A stretch of DNA of 41,784 nucleotides from DATJQF01 sp035505995 (GCA_035505995.1 DATJQF010000043.1:1-41784); one strand, 5' to 3'; counted from the first letter of the stretch, positions 17,526 to 26,603 are shown. Numbers and translations are program-made. The notes: generated by a model not told the origin, from the letters alone.

Positions 17526-18422
17526 GTGGAGCTGTATCATTTAAACGAACTGGAATCGGAAGCCATTTTTGTCATGCGGGAGGTCGCAGCCCAGTTTGAG
17601 CGGCCCGTTCTCCTGTTTTCCGGCGGAAAGGATTCCATTGTCCTGGTTCACCTGGCCAGGAAGGCTTTCTGGCCGGCTGCCCTCCCGTTCCCTTTGTTGC
17701 ATATCGATACCGGCCACAATTTCGAAGAAACGATCGTTTTCCGGGATGACCTGGTGAAAAGATTCAATGCCCGGCTGATCGTGGGTTCCGTTCAGGAATC
17801 GATCGATACGGGGCGAGTGACCGAAGAGCAGGGGTACAATGCCAGCCGCAATGTGCTGCAAACCGTCACCCTGCTGGATACGGTGGAAAAATATAAATTC
17901 GACGCCGCCATCGGGGGAGGCCGCAGGGACGAAGAAAAGGCAAGGGCGAAAGAGCGGTTTTTTTCGCACCGGGATGAATTCGGTCAGTGGGATCCGAAGA
18001 ACCAGCGCCCGGAGCTGTGGAACCTGTTCAACGGGAAAAAAAGGCTCGGCGAGCATTTCCGGGTCTTCCCGATCAGCAACTGGACCGAGATGGATATCTG
18101 GCAGTATATCCTGCAGGAGAAGATAGAGCTACCGAGCATTTATTTCACGCACGTGCGGAAAGTGTTCAACCGCGATGGCGTCTGGCTGGCCTGGGCTCCT
18201 TTCATGAAGATGAAGCCTACTGAAAAAGTGGAAGAAAAAAGGGTCCGCTGCCGGACGGTCGGCGACATCACCTGCACCGGACTGACCCTCTCAACGGCGA
18301 ATACGCTGCAGGATATTATTCAGGAGATCGCGGCCACCCGGATCACGGAACGGGGTGGCCGGTATGACGACCAGCGTTCCGATGCCGCTATGGAAGACCG
18401 GAAAAAAGAAGGATATTTTTAA
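17526..18422 (+). CDS. cysD: Sulfate adenylyltransferase subunit 2 (CysD)
   Basis: CysD is the catalytic small subunit of the CysDN ATP sulfurylase, making adenosine 5'-phosphosulfate (APS) from ATP and sulfate. The 298-residue protein has the PP-loop FSGGKDS (31-37), HIDTGHNFEETI, the ring of basic residues in GGGRRDEEKARAKERFFSHRD, and the C-terminal RCRTVGDITCTG typical of CysD. It starts at GTG 17526, 2 bp after the kinase gene, which implies translational coupling with the polysaccharide-export genes. cysN follows after 10 bp. Confidence 0.96.
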   Translation: MELYHLNELESEAIFVMREVAAQFERPVLLFSGGKDSIVLVHLARKAFWPAALPFPLLHIDTGHNFEETIVFRDDLVKRFNARLIVGSVQESIDTGRVTEEQGYNASRNVLQTVTLLDTVEKYKFDAAIGGGRRDEEKARAKERFFSHRDEFGQWDPKNQRPELWNLFNGKKRLGEHFRVFPISNWTEMDIWQYILQEKIELPSIYFTHVRKVFNRDGVWLAWAPFMKMKPTEKVEEKRVRCRTVGDITCTGLTLSTANTLQDIIQEIAATRITERGGRYDDQRSDAAMEDRKKEGYF

Positions 18423-18432
18423 ACTGGCAGGG

Positions 18433-19737
18433 ATGACCCGGGATTCACTGAAAAAGAAAACAACGGATTTTTCCAACGAGGCCTACCTCGGCATGGAGTT
18501 GCTGCGCTTCACCACGGCGGGCAGTGTGGACGACGGGAAAAGCACCCTGATCGGCCGTTTGCTTTACGACAGCAAATCCATCTTTGAGGACCAGCTGGAT
18601 GCCGTTCGGCGGGCCAGCCTGAAAAAAGGCAGCCAGCATCTGAACCTCGCTCTCCTGACGGACGGACTGCGGGCGGAACGGGAACAAGGGATCACCATCG
18701 ATGTGGCCTACCGCTATTTCGCCACCCCGAAAAGAAAATTCATCATTGCGGATACCCCCGGTCATATCCAGTACACGCGGAACATGGTCACCGGAGCTTC
18801 AACGGCCAATGCCGCGATCATCCTGATCGATGCACGGAACGGGGTGACCGAACAAACCCACCGGCATGCGTATATCGCTTCCTTGCTGGAGATCCCGCAT
18901 ATCATCGTTTGCATCAACAAGATGGACCTGCAGGATTACCTCCAGGAGCCGTTTGAGAAAATCCGGGCAGATTTTAAAAAGTTCACCGGGAGGGTCTTCA
19001 AGGGCAAGGATGTGCATTTCATTCCCATCAGCGCTTTGCACGGGGACAATGTCGTGGAGCCTTCCCGCAACATGCTTTGGTTTACCGGGGGCACCCTGCT
19101 GAATATGCTGGAGACCCTGCCGATCTCAAGGGATTATAACATGACGGAAGGAAGGTTCCCGGTGCAATACATCATCCGCCCGGAATCGGATGAATTCCAT
19201 GATTACCGGGGGTATGCAGGGAGAGTGGCCGGAGGGGTCTTCCGTCCCGGCGACCCGGTGATGGTACTTCCGTCGGGCATTTCCACCCGTATTGCTTCCA
19301 TCGATACCTTCGAGGGATCCCTGAAAAAAGCCTTTCCGCCGCTTTCCGTCACCCTTCGCCTGGAGGACGATATCGATATCAGCCGGGGGAATATGATCGT
19401 CCAGGAAAAATTCCCTCCGCACCAGGGAAGCGAGATGGATGTGATGATCTGCTGGATGAGTAACCGTCCCCTCCTGCCTGATTCCCGGTACATCGTAAAA
19501 CACACGACGGCCGAGCTCCGTTGCCTGATCCGGGAAGTGAACTATGTCCTGAATATCAATACCCTGGAGAAACAAACCGGGAACAGCACAGTCAACCTGA
19601 ATGACATAGCCTCCGTTCGTATTCATACCACCTCCCCGCTCTTTTATGATCCGTATTCCCGGAACCGCATCACCGGGAGCCTGATATTGATCGACGAAGG
19701 CACGAATGAGACGGTAGCTGCCGGGATGATCCAGTGA
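18433..19737 (+). CDS. cysN: Sulfate adenylyltransferase subunit 1 (CysN)
   Basis: CysN is the GTPase subunit that drives APS formation by CysD. The EF-Tu-like G motifs are present: GSVDDGKS (30-37), DTPGH (107-111) and NKMD (162-165), followed by two beta-barrel domains. The start is placed at ATG 18433. A frame extension to 18355 would run into the cysD coding sequence and adds 26 unrelated residues. At 434 residues there is no fused CysC (APS kinase) domain, and no cysC, cysH or sulfotransferase gene lies in the window. Whether the APS serves sulfur assimilation or sulfation of the exported polysaccharide therefore cannot be decided here. Confidence 0.95.
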   Translation: MTRDSLKKKTTDFSNEAYLGMELLRFTTAGSVDDGKSTLIGRLLYDSKSIFEDQLDAVRRASLKKGSQHLNLALLTDGLRAEREQGITIDVAYRYFATPKRKFIIADTPGHIQYTRNMVTGASTANAAIILIDARNGVTEQTHRHAYIASLLEIPHIIVCINKMDLQDYLQEPFEKIRADFKKFTGRVFKGKDVHFIPISALHGDNVVEPSRNMLWFTGGTLLNMLETLPISRDYNMTEGRFPVQYIIRPESDEFHDYRGYAGRVAGGVFRPGDPVMVLPSGISTRIASIDTFEGSLKKAFPPLSVTLRLEDDIDISRGNMIVQEKFPPHQGSEMDVMICWMSNRPLLPDSRYIVKHTTAELRCLIREVNYVLNINTLEKQTGNSTVNLNDIASVRIHTTSPLFYDPYSRNRITGSLILIDEGTNETVAAGMIQ

Positions 19738-19768
19738 ACACTGCCTAAATTCACAATAAATGCAGTGT
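19738..19768. promoter_or_regulatory. Inverted repeat between cysN and porZ
   Basis: ACACTGC (19738-19744) and GCAGTGT (19762-19768) form a perfect 7-bp inverted repeat with a 17-base A/T-rich loop, starting at the base after the cysN stop. There is no U-tract after it, so it is a poor intrinsic terminator; a protein-binding site or weak hairpin is as likely. No TAnnTTTG box was found before porZ. Confidence 0.3.
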
Positions 19769-19809
19769 AATTCAGTTAATAAGAAAGGTTGATCCTTAAT
19801 TCCCGCAAC

Positions 19810-22155
19810 ATGAAATTACGTTACCGCCCTTCTCTTATCCTCCTTTACTTGCTCCTTTCCTCGTCTCTGTTCTCACAAGGAATCGCCATCGGGGAGTGGA
19901 GGGATGATCTCCCCTATTATGACTGCATTTCCGTTACCGACGGCGGCACCCGCGTTTATAGCGCCACCGCCAACGCGATCTTTTACTACGATAAGGAAGA
20001 TCACTCGGTGGAAAGGATCAACAAGATCAACGGGCTTTCCGATGTCGGTCTCACCGTGATCAACTATAACCAGACCTACCAGATCCTGGTGATCGCTTAT
20101 TCCGACGGGAATATCGACCTTTTTGAGAACAATACCATCATCAACATATCGGACATCAAGCGGGCCCCGATCCTGGGGAAAAAGAACATCAACTCCATTT
20201 ATTTTGTCGATAAATATGCTTATCTCTCCTGCGGCTTCGGGATCGTGGTCCTCGATATTGTGAAGCAGGAGATCCGGGATACCTATTATATTGGTCCGGA
20301 GGGCAGCCAAATCAATGTATCGGGTCTTACGCTGGATGATCATGATTCGATTTTTGCTGCAACCGATAACGGGATTTACAAAGCTTATTCGAAAGACCCG
20401 AACCTGGCCAATTTCGCTTCCTGGAGACTGGATCCCGGCATCGACACAACAGCTACCTTCCACGATATAGTATATTTTTCGGGGCAGCTGGTGGTGGCCA
20501 AAAAGAATTCCGGGAGTACAGGAGACACGCTGTACCGCTACCAGAACTATCGATGGACTCCCTGGGTGCTGGATTATAGCAACCCCGTCATGAGCCTGTT
20601 CCCGGGTACCAATTCGCTGGCGGTTGCCGTTAATTATTTTATCAAATTCTATGATTCAAACTTCATCCCGGCAGGCGGTGTTTATTCCTATGATGAATTC
20701 GGGAACCCGCGTCCCAACGATGTGGCGATAGACAAGGATAACCAGGTGTGGATCGGCGATACTTATGCCGGAATGATCCATACGGATCTGAACGTCAGCT
20801 TCATCAGCGCCATCAACCTGAACGGGCCGCTCACCAACCTGGTATTCGGATTGACCGCCAACGGGAATGATCTCTATGTCGCCCCCGGGGGAAGGGATAA
20901 TTCCTATGTGCCCATCTATAATATTTCCGCCCAGGTTTATCATTTCAACGGAAGCTCCTGGTATAATGTCAGCAGCGCGAATGAGCCGGCTATCACCGGG
21001 TATATCGATGTAGTGACCATTGCCGTCGACCCGAACGATCACAAGCGGTATTACGCCGGCTGCTGGGGGAGCGGCCTGCTTGAATTTTACCAGGACACGC
21101 TGGCGGTTCATTACGATGAAAGCAACAGCACCCTGAAGCATCACAGCGCCTCGACCGATCCGACCGATATTCGTGTCGGAGGGGTTGCCTTCGACAGCCA
21201 GGGGGATCTCTGGGTGGTGAATACCCATAACAACAGCTGCATCTCGAGGAAAAGCGGGAACCAGTGGACGGGATACACCGTTCCCATCCTGGATCAGGCC
21301 GACCTGGGTTCCATGGTCATCGACGGGTTCAACCAGAAGTGGATTGAGATGCGGAACACTACCGGGAACTCGTATTCCATTCTGGTCTTCTCCGATAACG
21401 GCACGCCGGATAACCCGTCGGACGACCTTGCCAAAAAGCTGAATTCGGCGGATGGGAACGGAGCCATCCCCGGGAACAGCGTATTTGCGATGGCGGTCGA
21501 TAAAAAAGGCTCCGTATGGGTGGGAACGGAATCGGGAATCGGGGTTTTTTACAACCCGGAAAATGTTTTTTCCAACCAGAATTTTGATTGCCAGCGCCCG
21601 CTGGTGCAGCAGGGAGCCTATACGCAATACCTGATGGAAAATGAAATGGTGACTGCCATCGCGGTGGACGGAGCCGACCGCAAATGGATCGGCACCGACA
21701 AGGGGGGCGTTTTCCTGGTATCGGAAGACGGAACACAGCAGATCTATCATTTCACGGCCGAAACCAGTCCGCTGCTCTCCGACCGGATCACCTCGCTCGC
21801 CATCAACCCGGAAACCGGCGAGGTCTTTATCGGTACGGATAAAGGGCTCATTTCCTTTAAAAGCACCGCCACGGAAGGCGGGGAGACCATGGGCGACGTC
21901 TATGCGTATCCCAACCCGGTAAAGGAAGATTACAGCGGATGGATCGCGATCAAGGGGCTCGTCACCAATGCCCAGGTGAGGATCACCGATGTTAGCGGCA
22001 ACCTGATCTATTCCACCCGCGCGGAAGGCGGTCAGGCGATCTGGGACGGGAAGAATTTTGACGGGAGAAAAGCGAAGACCGGCGTATATCTCGTGTTTGC
22101 CGCCAGCGACGACGGCAAGGAAAAGATCGTTACGAAAATCCTCATTATCAATTAA
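19810..22155 (+). CDS. porZ: Type IX secretion system protein PorZ
   Basis: PorZ is a surface beta-propeller protein that, in the T9SS attachment complex, supplies anionic LPS to the sortase PorU. The 781-residue protein starts at ATG 19810; a TTG at 19789 would put seven polar residues before the signal peptide. The signal peptide runs to about residue 23 (SLFSQG). The N-terminus matches the family closely: EWRDDLPYYDCI, INKINGLSDVG, NISDIKRAPILGKKNIN and AYLSCGFGIVVLDI. Two-component-regulator-type propeller blades follow (KWIGTDKGGVFLV, VFIGTDKGLISF). The last ~75 residues (YPNPVKEDYSGWIAIKGL to the end) form a T9SS sorting-type domain. recO follows with a TAATG overlap. The rest of the T9SS is not in the window. 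Confidence 0.9.
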   Translation: MKLRYRPSLILLYLLLSSSLFSQGIAIGEWRDDLPYYDCISVTDGGTRVYSATANAIFYYDKEDHSVERINKINGLSDVGLTVINYNQTYQILVIAYSDGNIDLFENNTIINISDIKRAPILGKKNINSIYFVDKYAYLSCGFGIVVLDIVKQEIRDTYYIGPEGSQINVSGLTLDDHDSIFAATDNGIYKAYSKDPNLANFASWRLDPGIDTTATFHDIVYFSGQLVVAKKNSGSTGDTLYRYQNYRWTPWVLDYSNPVMSLFPGTNSLAVAVNYFIKFYDSNFIPAGGVYSYDEFGNPRPNDVAIDKDNQVWIGDTYAGMIHTDLNVSFISAINLNGPLTNLVFGLTANGNDLYVAPGGRDNSYVPIYNISAQVYHFNGSSWYNVSSANEPAITGYIDVVTIAVDPNDHKRYYAGCWGSGLLEFYQDTLAVHYDESNSTLKHHSASTDPTDIRVGGVAFDSQGDLWVVNTHNNSCISRKSGNQWTGYTVPILDQADLGSMVIDGFNQKWIEMRNTTGNSYSILVFSDNGTPDNPSDDLAKKLNSADGNGAIPGNSVFAMAVDKKGSVWVGTESGIGVFYNPENVFSNQNFDCQRPLVQQGAYTQYLMENEMVTAIAVDGADRKWIGTDKGGVFLVSEDGTQQIYHFTAETSPLLSDRITSLAINPETGEVFIGTDKGLISFKSTATEGGETMGDVYAYPNPVKEDYSGWIAIKGLVTNAQVRITDVSGNLIYSTRAEGGQAIWDGKNFDGRKAKTGVYLVFAASDDGKEKIVTKILIIN

Positions 22156-22880
22156 TGCTTCATAAAACCCGGGGAATTGCCCTTCACTCTTCGAAATTCT
22201 CCGAAACCAGCGTCATTGCAAGGATCTACACCGAAGCTTTCGGTCTCCGGTCGTACCTCATCAAAGGGATCCGCAAAGAAAGGTCCCGGATGCGCCCGGG
22301 TTTGTTCCAGGCCCTGACCCTGCTCGACCTGACCGTTTACAACAAGGAAAAAAGCTCATTGCAAACCATCCGGGAAGCATCGATCGCCGTTCCTTACCAG
22401 ACGCTTCCCTTCGATATCCTGAAAAGCTCTGTGGCTCTTTTTTCCAGCGAGCTCGTTTACAAATCCATCCGGGAAGAGGAACCCCATCCGAAGCTCTTTG
22501 AATTCCTTTGGGAGTATTGCCTGCAGCTGGACGCTACCAGGGGGCCGGTAAATCTATTCCCGCTGCTTTTCATCATCCGCTTTACCCGGTTCCTCGGGAT
22601 CCAGCCGCAACAGGATTATTCACCCGCCCGGCGGATCTTTAATTTAAAGGAAGGAACCTTCCAGGAGGGTATTCCGGATCATGATCTCTTCCTGGACGAA
22701 CCGGCCAGCGGATTCCTGGCAAAGATCCAGGCATCGGATATCCGGGATCCGGAAGAGCTGCGGGTTCCCCCGGAGGTCAGGGGCATCCTGCTGGAAAAAA
22801 TGCTCCAGTACTACCGTCTTCACCTGAGCGGGTTCCCGGGGATCCGGTCCCATGAGATCCTTCATACGATCCTGTCCTGA
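22155..22880 (+). CDS. recO: DNA repair protein RecO
   Basis: RecO loads RecA onto SSB-coated single-stranded DNA with RecR. The 241-residue protein has the N-terminal OB fold (RGIALHSSKFSETSVIARIYTEAFG, KGIRKERSRMRPGLFQALTLLDL) and the helical C-terminal domain. No Cys4 zinc site is visible, unlike in some Gram-positive RecO proteins. Its ATG shares the last A of the porZ stop codon (TAATG), indicating translational coupling. lysS begins 43 bp downstream. Confidence 0.93.
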   Translation: MLHKTRGIALHSSKFSETSVIARIYTEAFGLRSYLIKGIRKERSRMRPGLFQALTLLDLTVYNKEKSSLQTIREASIAVPYQTLPFDILKSSVALFSSELVYKSIREEEPHPKLFEFLWEYCLQLDATRGPVNLFPLLFIIRFTRFLGIQPQQDYSPARRIFNLKEGTFQEGIPDHDLFLDEPASGFLAKIQASDIRDPEELRVPPEVRGILLEKMLQYYRLHLSGFPGIRSHEILHTILS

Positions 22881-22900
22881 CGGCAGCCATAACTTTTCCT

Positions 22901-22908
22901 TATCTTTA
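22901..22908 (+). promoter_or_regulatory. Possible weak -7 box before lysS
   Basis: TATCTTTA matches TAnnTTTG at all but the last position and ends 15 bp before the chosen lysS ATG. The same variant occurs before the MFS gene at the right edge. Confidence 0.25.
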
Positions 22909-22923
22909 CGCAAAATTTTCTTT

Positions 22924-24441
22924 ATGTCTTCAACCTTCAGCGAACAGGAAGGCATACGGCGCGAATCCTTGCAGGAACTGCTTCGTCTCGGGATCAATCC
23001 CTACCCTCCCGAGAGCTTTGATGTGAATGTCACAGCGGCAGGTATCCGCGAAAAATTCCCGCAGGATAAGACCCTATTCCAGGACGCGAGCATTGCCGGC
23101 AGGATCATGAGCCGGAGGATCATGGGCGCAGCTTCCTTCGTGGAACTCCAGGATTCTTCGGGAAGGATCCAGCTGTACCTCAAGCGGGACGATCTCTGCC
23201 CCGGTGAGGATAAAACCTTATACAATACGGTTTTTAAAAAACTGCTCGATATCGGGGATATCATCGGGGTGACCGGGTTCGTCTTCATCACCCAGATGGG
23301 AGAGATCACCATCCACGTCAAATCATTGAAAGTTTTATGCAAGTCGCTGCGTCCGCTGCCGATCGTCAAGGAGAAAGAGAATGCGGTGTTTGACGCTTTC
23401 ACCGATCCCGAACAGCGCTACCGCCAGCGGTATATGGATCTGATTGTCAATCCCCAGGTGCGGGAGGTCTTTATTAAAAGGGCGCGTCTCATGGATTCGA
23501 TGCGTTCTTTCCTTAATTCCAGGAATTACCTGGAGGTGGAGACCCCGGTGTTGCAGCCTCTGTACGGAGGGGCCGCGGCCCGGCCTTTCACGACGTACCA
23601 TAACACGTTGGATACTACACTTTATCTGCGTATCGCGGACGAGCTGTACCTGAAAAGGCTGATCGTGGGCGGATATGACGGAGTTTATGAGTTCGCCAAG
23701 GATTTCCGGAACGAAGGGATGGACCGGTTCCATAACCCTGAATTCACCCAGATGGAGTTATATGTAGCTTACCGGGATTATGAGTGGATGATGGGACTGG
23801 TAGAGGAGATGGTCGAGAAGATCTCAATGGATCTGCATGGCACCACCCAGGTACAGGTGGGCGGGCATCTCATCGATTTCCGGCGGCCCTGGAAACGGTT
23901 CACCATGTATGAGATCATCCTTCATCACACCGGCATAGATATCTCGGGAATGACGGAGCAGCAGCTCCTGGATACGGCCCGGAAGCTGGAGGTGCCTGTG
24001 GATCCTTCCATGGCGAAAGGGAAAATGATCGATCAGATCTTCGGGGAGAAATGCGAGCCCCATCTTATCCAGCCGACCTTCATCACCGATTACCCCGTGG
24101 AAATGTCGCCGCTGGCAAAGAAGCACCGCTCGAAGGCCGGACTGGTGGAACGGTTCGAGGCGATCTGCAACGGGAAAGAGCTGTGCAATGCTTTTACCGA
24201 GCTGAACGACCCGATCGACCAGCGGGCACGCTTTGAAGCACAGCTGGAGCTCGGAAAGCGCGGGGACCAGGAATCGATGGTGCTGGATGAAGATTTCCTC
24301 AAGGCCCTCGAGATCGGGATGCCGCCTGCCACCGGTCTGGGCATCGGCATCGACCGGCTGACCATGATCATGACCAATTCACCATCCATCCAGGATGTAA
24401 TATTCTTTCCGCAAATGAAGCCGGAAAAAAAGGCTACCTGA
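22924..24441 (+). CDS. lysS: Lysyl-tRNA synthetase, class II
   Basis: This enzyme charges tRNA-Lys. From ATG 22924 it has 505 residues, the usual length. The frame could extend to 22852, but that lies inside recO and adds 24 residues not seen in the family. The N-terminal OB anticodon-binding domain (GRIMSRRIMGAASFVELQD, about residues 60-165) is followed by the class II catalytic core. Motif 2 reads YEFAKDFRNEGMDRFHNPEF and motif 3 GLGIGIDRLTMIM. The final segment (SIQDVIFFPQMKPE) is typical. Its 3' end overlaps the convergent deiminase gene by 8 bp. Confidence 0.97.
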   Translation: MSSTFSEQEGIRRESLQELLRLGINPYPPESFDVNVTAAGIREKFPQDKTLFQDASIAGRIMSRRIMGAASFVELQDSSGRIQLYLKRDDLCPGEDKTLYNTVFKKLLDIGDIIGVTGFVFITQMGEITIHVKSLKVLCKSLRPLPIVKEKENAVFDAFTDPEQRYRQRYMDLIVNPQVREVFIKRARLMDSMRSFLNSRNYLEVETPVLQPLYGGAAARPFTTYHNTLDTTLYLRIADELYLKRLIVGGYDGVYEFAKDFRNEGMDRFHNPEFTQMELYVAYRDYEWMMGLVEEMVEKISMDLHGTTQVQVGGHLIDFRRPWKRFTMYEIILHHTGIDISGMTEQQLLDTARKLEVPVDPSMAKGKMIDQIFGEKCEPHLIQPTFITDYPVEMSPLAKKHRSKAGLVERFEAICNGKELCNAFTELNDPIDQRARFEAQLELGKRGDQESMVLDEDFLKALEIGMPPATGLGIGIDRLTMIMTNSPSIQDVIFFPQMKPEKKAT

Positions 24442-26494
24442 TCTTCAGCATTTTTTTCGTGAGCACCGTCTTGCCGGAAGTGATCCGGTAAAAATAGATC
24501 CCCGGCGGCAGATCCCCTCCGTTAAATACTACCTGGTAGGAACCGGCGGCTTTTTCTTCATTGACCAGGGTCAGGAGTTCCTGTCCCATATTGTTGAGAA
24601 CCGTGATCCTCACCGGACCGCTTTCAGTGAGCACATAGGATACGGTAGCCGATTGGGTGAACGGGTTCGGGAAACAGGTTGCGGACATACCCGCCCTGTC
24701 CTTGTTTCGCACCGAAGCATACAGGGAGTCGCTGACCATAATGACCACATGATGCGTTGCAATATCAGTAGTATAGCGCATGCTGTCGATGTAATATCCG
24801 AATGCCGGCTGGTTGGTGATCCAGCCAATGATCACCTTGACCGACAGCGAATCGCCCGGATTAAAAGTGTAGGGAATCGTTATGGGGGGGTTGTCGGGTG
24901 AAATCATCCAGACCATATATCCAGTCCCATTAAAGTACCCCATTCCCTGGAGGTAATTCATATTGATCGTGGAAGAGGTATAGTTATGAAGCATCGTGAT
25001 CTTCCCGTTGGTACACTCCTCCATGGTAAAGAATTTCAGCGTGTCGGGGATGCCTGTTATGTCAGTATAAATGGCATTGAAGCTGAAGGGATCGAGAGGT
25101 CCCATGAAGGGCGCCGTTGCATGCCGGCCGGACCGGTCGGCTGCATACAGGTAGTAATCAACCTGGCTGCCCGGCACTTGTTTCGGAATATATCCCTGGT
25201 AATCCTGGCCAACCGTGTGGATCATATGGGCCGTCAGGAAAGGACCGTTGTTGACCCGGTAACGGATCAGCACCGAATCCTGATAAACGGCGGAATCGCT
25301 GCAGGGAATGATCCGGGCATGAAGCAGGAAATTGTCCTGGGCAGGCTGGTCGCCCGTGAGCGGAACATGCCATATGTAAAGCAGTCCGACATCTGCCAGG
25401 CCCATGGTCCGGCAATGCAGGGCATCGGTGTTCACCCACGGAGCCGATCCCAGCGCGGTGAAATTCAGCACTTCATAGCCCGGCATGGCCTGCTGGTATG
25501 CGGCTATTGCACTGTCATCGTAAGCGGATCCCATTTTCGGCAGAAGCACCTTGTTGTTCAGGATCAATGAATTTGAGTAGGGTTCGTCATTCGGGGTGTT
25601 GACGCGGATCACATGATAGTAATACCCGTAGGAGCAGATCTGTGTTTCCCAGTAAGCGGCTGCCGCTTCAATTTCGGAATACTGGGGATGCGAAGGCGGG
25701 ACCTTGCGGATCAATATTTTATCGGGCGCCAGGAATTTCCCCCAGCAGTCGATGTGATCGATATAGGTATTGTTCGGATCCGGCCTGATCTGGTAAGTAT
25801 TGATCCCAAGGTAGTCGTGAACTTTTTGCTTGATCTGGTCTTCCGTAAGAGTGGGATTTTCCTCTTCCACCAGGGTCGTGGAAGCGGCGACTCCCATGCC
25901 GTCGCACATGTAATTTCCCCCGGTATGAATGACGTTCATCCCGAAACGCGGGACTCCCATCATCTGGGCAACATAATTCGGGATCTCATCGTCGTTGGGC
26001 CGCGAAGGGCGGTTATACGGAAAATCGACGATCCCGATCTGGTTGGAGCTGTCTGACTCAAACCACGGGCCGTAATCCCGGGTCCAGTAGGAGTCGGACG
26101 GAGCGATCAGGAAATTGCAATGGCTGGTATCCACCCCGTTGCTGACGTATTGGCTCAGCACGGTATTCTGCTGCGAGGTGCTGGCAACGATCGTTGTTAC
26201 CTCTATGTCTTTTGCCATTTCCTTAATAAGGTCCATCGGGATCCCGAACGGGTAGCGGATCAGCACCGCCTGCATGCGGTCGAATTCCGCCACGTTCCTC
26301 ACGGGAGCGACAGGAGGCGGGGTTTCCTGGAAGTTCAGCAGAACATCCTGGAGATGTAGCTTTTCCTGGGGCGACATCCAGTGGGTGGGCTGGGTGGGGA
26401 CGATAGGGGTTTGGGCGTGTAAAGAAGATGAGAGAGGATAGAGGATGGAAGACAGCGAAAGAAGGAGCGGTAAAAGAGGGTACAATTTTTTCAT
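24434..26494 (-). CDS. Secreted peptidylarginine/agmatine deiminase-family protein with T9SS type A domain
   Basis: The 686-residue protein has a signal peptide (cleavage near residue 27, LHAQ), a PAD_porph/agmatine-deiminase catalytic domain (about 60-375), an Ig-like region (about 385-480), a further beta-rich region, and a T9SS type A C-terminal domain (FPNPFTQSATVSY near 605 to the end). The residues corresponding to the PPAD active site of Porphyromonas gingivalis are all present: D140 (SYWTRDYGPW), H247 (YIDHIDCWGKF), N308 (EPYSNSL) and C361 (DALHCRTMG). Spacing nearly matches PPAD D130, H236, N297 and C351. R162 and R165 lie where PPAD has its substrate-binding arginines. An extracellular guanidine deiminase is likely; protein arginine versus small substrate cannot be settled by reading. 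Confidence 0.88.
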   Translation of the reverse strand: MKKLYPLLPLLLSLSSILYPLSSSLHAQTPIVPTQPTHWMSPQEKLHLQDVLLNFQETPPPVAPVRNVAEFDRMQAVLIRYPFGIPMDLIKEMAKDIEVTTIVASTSQQNTVLSQYVSNGVDTSHCNFLIAPSDSYWTRDYGPWFESDSSNQIGIVDFPYNRPSRPNDDEIPNYVAQMMGVPRFGMNVIHTGGNYMCDGMGVAASTTLVEEENPTLTEDQIKQKVHDYLGINTYQIRPDPNNTYIDHIDCWGKFLAPDKILIRKVPPSHPQYSEIEAAAAYWETQICSYGYYYHVIRVNTPNDEPYSNSLILNNKVLLPKMGSAYDDSAIAAYQQAMPGYEVLNFTALGSAPWVNTDALHCRTMGLADVGLLYIWHVPLTGDQPAQDNFLLHARIIPCSDSAVYQDSVLIRYRVNNGPFLTAHMIHTVGQDYQGYIPKQVPGSQVDYYLYAADRSGRHATAPFMGPLDPFSFNAIYTDITGIPDTLKFFTMEECTNGKITMLHNYTSSTINMNYLQGMGYFNGTGYMVWMISPDNPPITIPYTFNPGDSLSVKVIIGWITNQPAFGYYIDSMRYTTDIATHHVVIMVSDSLYASVRNKDRAGMSATCFPNPFTQSATVSYVLTESGPVRITVLNNMGQELLTLVNEEKAAGSYQVVFNGGDLPPGIYFYRITSGKTVLTKKMLKIR

Positions 26495-26511
26495 AGGAAT
26501 ACGTGTTTCAC

Positions 26512-26522
26512 AGGACCGTCCT
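26512..26522. promoter_or_regulatory. Short palindrome at the predicted start of transcription of the deiminase gene
   Basis: AGGAC-C-GTCCT is a perfect 11-bp odd palindrome immediately downstream of the minus-strand -7 box, where transcription should begin. It could be an operator, but so short a palindrome may be chance. Confidence 0.25.
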
Positions 26523-26523
26523 A

Positions 26524-26531
26524 CAAATTTA
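26524..26531 (-). promoter_or_regulatory. -7 box of the deiminase gene
   Basis: On the minus strand this reads TAAATTTG, an exact TAnnTTTG match, ending 29 bp before the ATG at 26494. No -33 TTG is obvious. Confidence 0.5.
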
Positions 26532-26581
26532 CTATTTTATAATCTGACTTAAAAGCCGTTTTATAGTTTCAGGAAAGTCTT

Positions 26582-26589
26582 TATTTTTA
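26582..26589 (+). promoter_or_regulatory. Possible weak -7 box before the CDF transporter gene
   Basis: TATTTTTA matches TAnnTTTG except at the last base and ends 14 bp before the GTG start. Confidence 0.25.
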
Positions 26590-26603
26590 TCAAAAATTCA
26601 TTC

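Noticed and set aside
20656..21750. 364-codon open frame antisense to porZ
   Set aside because: No recognisable domain, composition typical of an antisense shadow (rich in Arg, Gly, Ile, Val), no promoter, and porZ on the other strand is certain.
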